Source: a bacterium
GTDB lineage: Bacteria; Krumholzibacteriota; Krumholzibacteria; LZORAL124-64-63
Direction: 5' to 3'
DNA length: 7,899 nucleotides
Assembly (NCBI GenBank): GCA_003646045.1
Contig: QNDV01000089.1
Coordinates: 1-7,899, forward strand
Shown here: piece by piece, positions 5,950 to 7,899 of the stretch
Layout of the letters: each line of letters starts with the position of its first letter
Position numbering within the stretch: position 1 is the first letter of the stretch
The notes under the pieces: model-generated
Seen by the model: the letters and a program-made list of their open reading frames with translations, nothing else
What the model was told of the DNA's origin: nothing
The model's database searches: none
Position numbers and translations under genes: made by a program

Positions 5950-6828
5950 TTATGTCCAAACTATAGCTGCTACAGCTGCTTCGTCAGCAGCAGAATCAAC
6001 ATTACCTAGTAATATATATAAATCATTCTTTTTGGTTTGCATAACTGTTACACCATCATTGAACACTTGTGTCATTTGTGCAGTCGTATGACTTACACGA
6101 AGTTTATTATTAGCACCATCAATAACAGTAAAATCAAGAGTAGAACCAGAAATAAATGCTCCAGCAATATTTAATTGATCTTTTAAAGTACTTTCATAAG
6201 TATATGTAACTCCCAATGCATCAGAATCAAATCCAGTTTCTATATCAACATTACAAGCTAGTTTTAATTCGTTCTTTTTATTGGTTTTGAGTTCTTCCAA
6301 TGAAAATTGAGGATCAGGAGTATTAGGAACTGGTGCTATTAAAGCAGTAATAGTTGGTTCTGGAATATCACCTGGAATTAATAATATTACTGACTCTGGA
6401 ACCCAATACGTTTCAGGTTTCAAAGGATCAGTATCAGCTTGCCATTCAGTCCATCCTGATTGCCATTCAGAATGTTTAATCACAGAATCATCTACTTCAG
6501 TTTGTGTATGATATCCTTCAGGTTTAGTAATGATTTCTGGTTCAGCTGGACGAACAGGATTTTCTTCTGAAAAGACCCAATCAGTATAAGCAGCTAAATC
6601 AATTTCATATTGAGCTAAGTCAGCATCATATGATTGGATGTTAAGCCAATTATCATGAGCAGCAGTTTCTGCATTAAATGTATCTTCTAATGCTAACCAT
6701 GCCTCAGTTTTACCCAATATCCAATTTTGTATTAGAATGTAGTCTGAATTTCGTGAATCATTAGGAACTTGTTTAACGCCATCTAATAGATAAGCGCCAT
6801 CTTCTTGATTTTTTACAGTTGTTATCAT
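5950..6828 (-). CDS. Tail-fibre-associated protein with DUF4376-like C-terminus (292 aa)
   Basis: Residues 9-38 (EDGAYLLDGVKQVPNDSRNS, then NWILG) resemble the N-terminal element of fibre-associated and fibre-assembly-type phage proteins that carry an ipndp.N.dy..y..W motif. Residues 55-145 are rich in Trp, Asp and Pro (YDADLAQYEIDLAAYTDWV, WQSGWTEWQADTDPLKPETY). Residues 177-292 match the DUF4376 pattern: LEELKTNKKNELKLAC, an ETGF element, TYTYES, a central beta part and an ending of helices with AADEAAVAAIVW. Proteins of this type often lie next to fibre genes and may be minor tail components or help fibre assembly; the exact role is not established. A good leader (TATAGGTAAACTATAAAATG) precedes the ATG, 21 bases after the adhesin stop. 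No signal peptide, membrane segment or catalytic motif is visible. Confidence 0.75.
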   Translation of the reverse strand: MITTVKNQEDGAYLLDGVKQVPNDSRNSDYILIQNWILGKTEAWLALEDTFNAETAAHDNWLNIQSYDADLAQYEIDLAAYTDWVFSEENPVRPAEPEIITKPEGYHTQTEVDDSVIKHSEWQSGWTEWQADTDPLKPETYWVPESVILLIPGDIPEPTITALIAPVPNTPDPQFSLEELKTNKKNELKLACNVDIETGFDSDALGVTYTYESTLKDQLNIAGAFISGSTLDFTVIDGANNKLRVSHTTAQMTQVFNDGVTVMQTKKNDLYILLGNVDSAADEAAVAAIVWT

Positions 6829-6847
6829 TTTATAGTTTACCTATATT
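6829..6847 (-). promoter_or_regulatory. Leader and ribosome binding site of the DUF4376-like gene
   Basis: TATAGGTAAACTATAAAATG differs from the leader of the repeat fibre gene (TATAGGAAACTATAAAATG) by one inserted base. AGG lies about ten bases before the ATG. The shared leader suggests a conserved initiation element for tail genes of this phage. Confidence 0.5.
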
Positions 6848-6849
6848 AG

Positions 6850-7899
6850 TTATAAATTAGCTTCATAAAGAAAACCAATACCTAATGCAGTTACAGTAGG
6901 AGCAGCATACATTTCATATGTGAATTCTGCTGCTCTAACATTTACATCAGATAGTCTTGCATATCTACGACATATAATTAATTCTTTAGCAATAGAGTTT
7001 CGTTCAAATCCAGATGCAATAGATCCTTCTTCTAGTTTAGCTTCCGAAAGAAATAATTCATTAGTACCATCATTTTTCATACTAATAAGTATCGAAAGTG
7101 ATGTTATAGTATCAGAAATACCAGCAGTAAATTTGATTTGTTTTTCTTCACTAGATACTGAATCAGTTTGTGAATATATAATACCATTAATAACTATAGA
7201 CGTAATTACTTCAGTACTTTTAGTAGAACTAGCAGTAAATGAAAGTGTTAGTGAATTGTCTGTTATTTTTTCTATTTCCTCAATTTTTTGAGATATCGAG
7301 ATACTAGTTTCATTAGAACGAACGTCAAATAATCTTAATCCCTTATTTATAGTTTTATCAGCGTATCCAATAGTACCGGTAAAATTGGCATCAAATTGAA
7401 GAGTATTAGTATTCCATTTGTAGATTTTAGAATCGGCATTATGTGTAGAACCATTATGAAAATTAGCTATTGCTAGATAGTGGTCAGTTTCAATAGTGAA
7501 GAAATGCCAATCAAAAGCACCATTAGTAGCTATAGATTGAAATGAATCAAATTGCAGAGTACCAGTATTCCATTTATAGATTACAGAGTTAAGATTAAGA
7601 GTAGTGCCATTATAGTAATTAGCAATAGCTAGATAGTGATCACCTGAAATAGTAAAGAATTCCCAATCCATAGCACCACTAGTAGCTATAGATTGAAAAA
7701 TATCAAATTGCAGAGTACCAGTATTCCATTTATAGATTACTGAGTTAATATTATAAGTAGAATCATTATAATTATTAGTAACAGCTAGGTAATGATCACT
7801 TCCGATAATAAAGGATTCCCAATCACGTCCCCCATTAGTAGCAATAGATTGATAACTATCAAACTGAAGAGTACCGGTATTCCATTTATAGATTACTGA
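6850..7899 (-). CDS. EPTP/EAR-repeat phage adhesin, 5' end outside window
   Basis: The frame is open from the window edge to TAA at 6850 (349 residues visible); an internal Met at 7671 is inside a repeat and is not the likely start. Residues 1-156 are three 52-residue repeats and 157-170 begin a fourth. Each has SVIYKWNTGTLQFD, then FQSIAT.GA.DWEFFTI and DHYLAIAN. This matches the EPTP/EAR repeat (LGI1, TSPEAR), which forms a seven-bladed beta-propeller. Residues about 187-291 (NKGLRLFDV, SISQKIEEIEK, LTLSFTAS, SEAKLEEGSIASGFE) look like the jelly-roll region common near the end of phage fibres. Residues 305-313 (AKELIICRRY) and 330-337 (YAAPTVTA) are typical fibre C-terminal motifs, but the end is shorter than usual. 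It is probably a receptor-binding protein, with the propeller as a ligand-binding part. The downstream DUF4376-like gene starts 21 bases later. Confidence 0.8.
   Translation of the reverse strand, partial: SVIYKWNTGTLQFDSYQSIATNGGRDWESFIIGSDHYLAVTNNYNDSTYNINSVIYKWNTGTLQFDIFQSIATSGAMDWEFFTISGDHYLAIANYYNGTTLNLNSVIYKWNTGTLQFDSFQSIATNGAFDWHFFTIETDHYLAIANFHNGSTHNADSKIYKWNTNTLQFDANFTGTIGYADKTINKGLRLFDVRSNETSISISQKIEEIEKITDNSLTLSFTASSTKSTEVITSIVINGIIYSQTDSVSSEEKQIKFTAGISDTITSLSILISMKNDGTNELFLSEAKLEEGSIASGFERNSIAKELIICRRYARLSDVNVRAAEFTYEMYAAPTVTALGIGFLYEANL
7390..7899 (-). repeat. Tandem 156-bp repeats encoding EPTP/EAR propeller blades
   Basis: Units lie at 7744-7899, 7588-7743 and 7432-7587, with a partial unit down to about 7390. 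The period is exactly 156 bp (52 codons). The stretch coding for SVIYKWNTGTLQFD is nearly identical in DNA between units, so duplication is recent or homogenised. A complete seven-bladed propeller would need about four more units upstream, outside this window. Confidence 0.85.

Noticed and set aside
6920..7291. Plus-strand open frame of 123 codons
   Set aside because: It is antisense to the adhesin C-terminal region, whose motifs (LEEGS, ELIICRRY) are recognisable.
1..7899. Diversity-generating retroelement targeting the fibres
   Set aside because: No reverse transcriptase frame and no template/variable repeat pair with adenine-biased differences was seen. One outside the window cannot be excluded.

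Overview
The window looks like part of the tail-fibre / host-recognition region of a tailed bacteriophage (or a prophage), most likely an AT-rich aquatic caudovirus. This rests on protein content: tail-fibre style repeats (GAGL...NYL...LLD), a VLVKDQTDP..NGIY module, a DGRDV..DGTKLDG motif with a GLDADLLDG motif, a DUF1353-like protein and a DUF4376-like protein. No terminase, capsid or polymerase gene is present, so the exact phage group and host cannot be named. All real genes lie on the minus strand and read right to left. No tRNA, rRNA, CRISPR array, transposase or integrase was found.

Layout in the direction of transcription: (1) 7899-6850, 5'-truncated adhesin with 52-residue EPTP/EAR-like beta-propeller repeats followed by a phage fibre C-terminal region; (2) 6828-5950, fibre-associated protein with a DUF4376-like C-terminus; (3) 5944-5582, DUF1353-like small protein; (4) 5501-1536, a very long repeat fibre reading frame that is split by one in-frame TAA at 4770-4772 into a 243-residue N-terminal piece and a downstream piece of more than 1000 residues; (5) 1466-1212 and 1219-992, two small overlapping genes of unknown function; (6) 979-1, another fibre gene whose 3' end lies outside the window.

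The genes are tightly packed, with short gaps or overlaps, as in a late structural operon. The three large proteins are probably parts of the adsorption apparatus, and the small ones may be accessory, assembly or chaperone factors; this is inferred from position. The only longer gaps (1467-1535 and 5502-5581) each hold an inverted repeat.

The most notable points are the single in-frame stop in the repeat fibre, seen clearly because an internal paralogous copy of the same module has TCA (Ser) at that codon; the mosaic, shuffled order of the 12 fibre repeats; and the EPTP/EAR-like propeller, a fold best known from animal LGI/TSPEAR proteins, in a phage adhesin.
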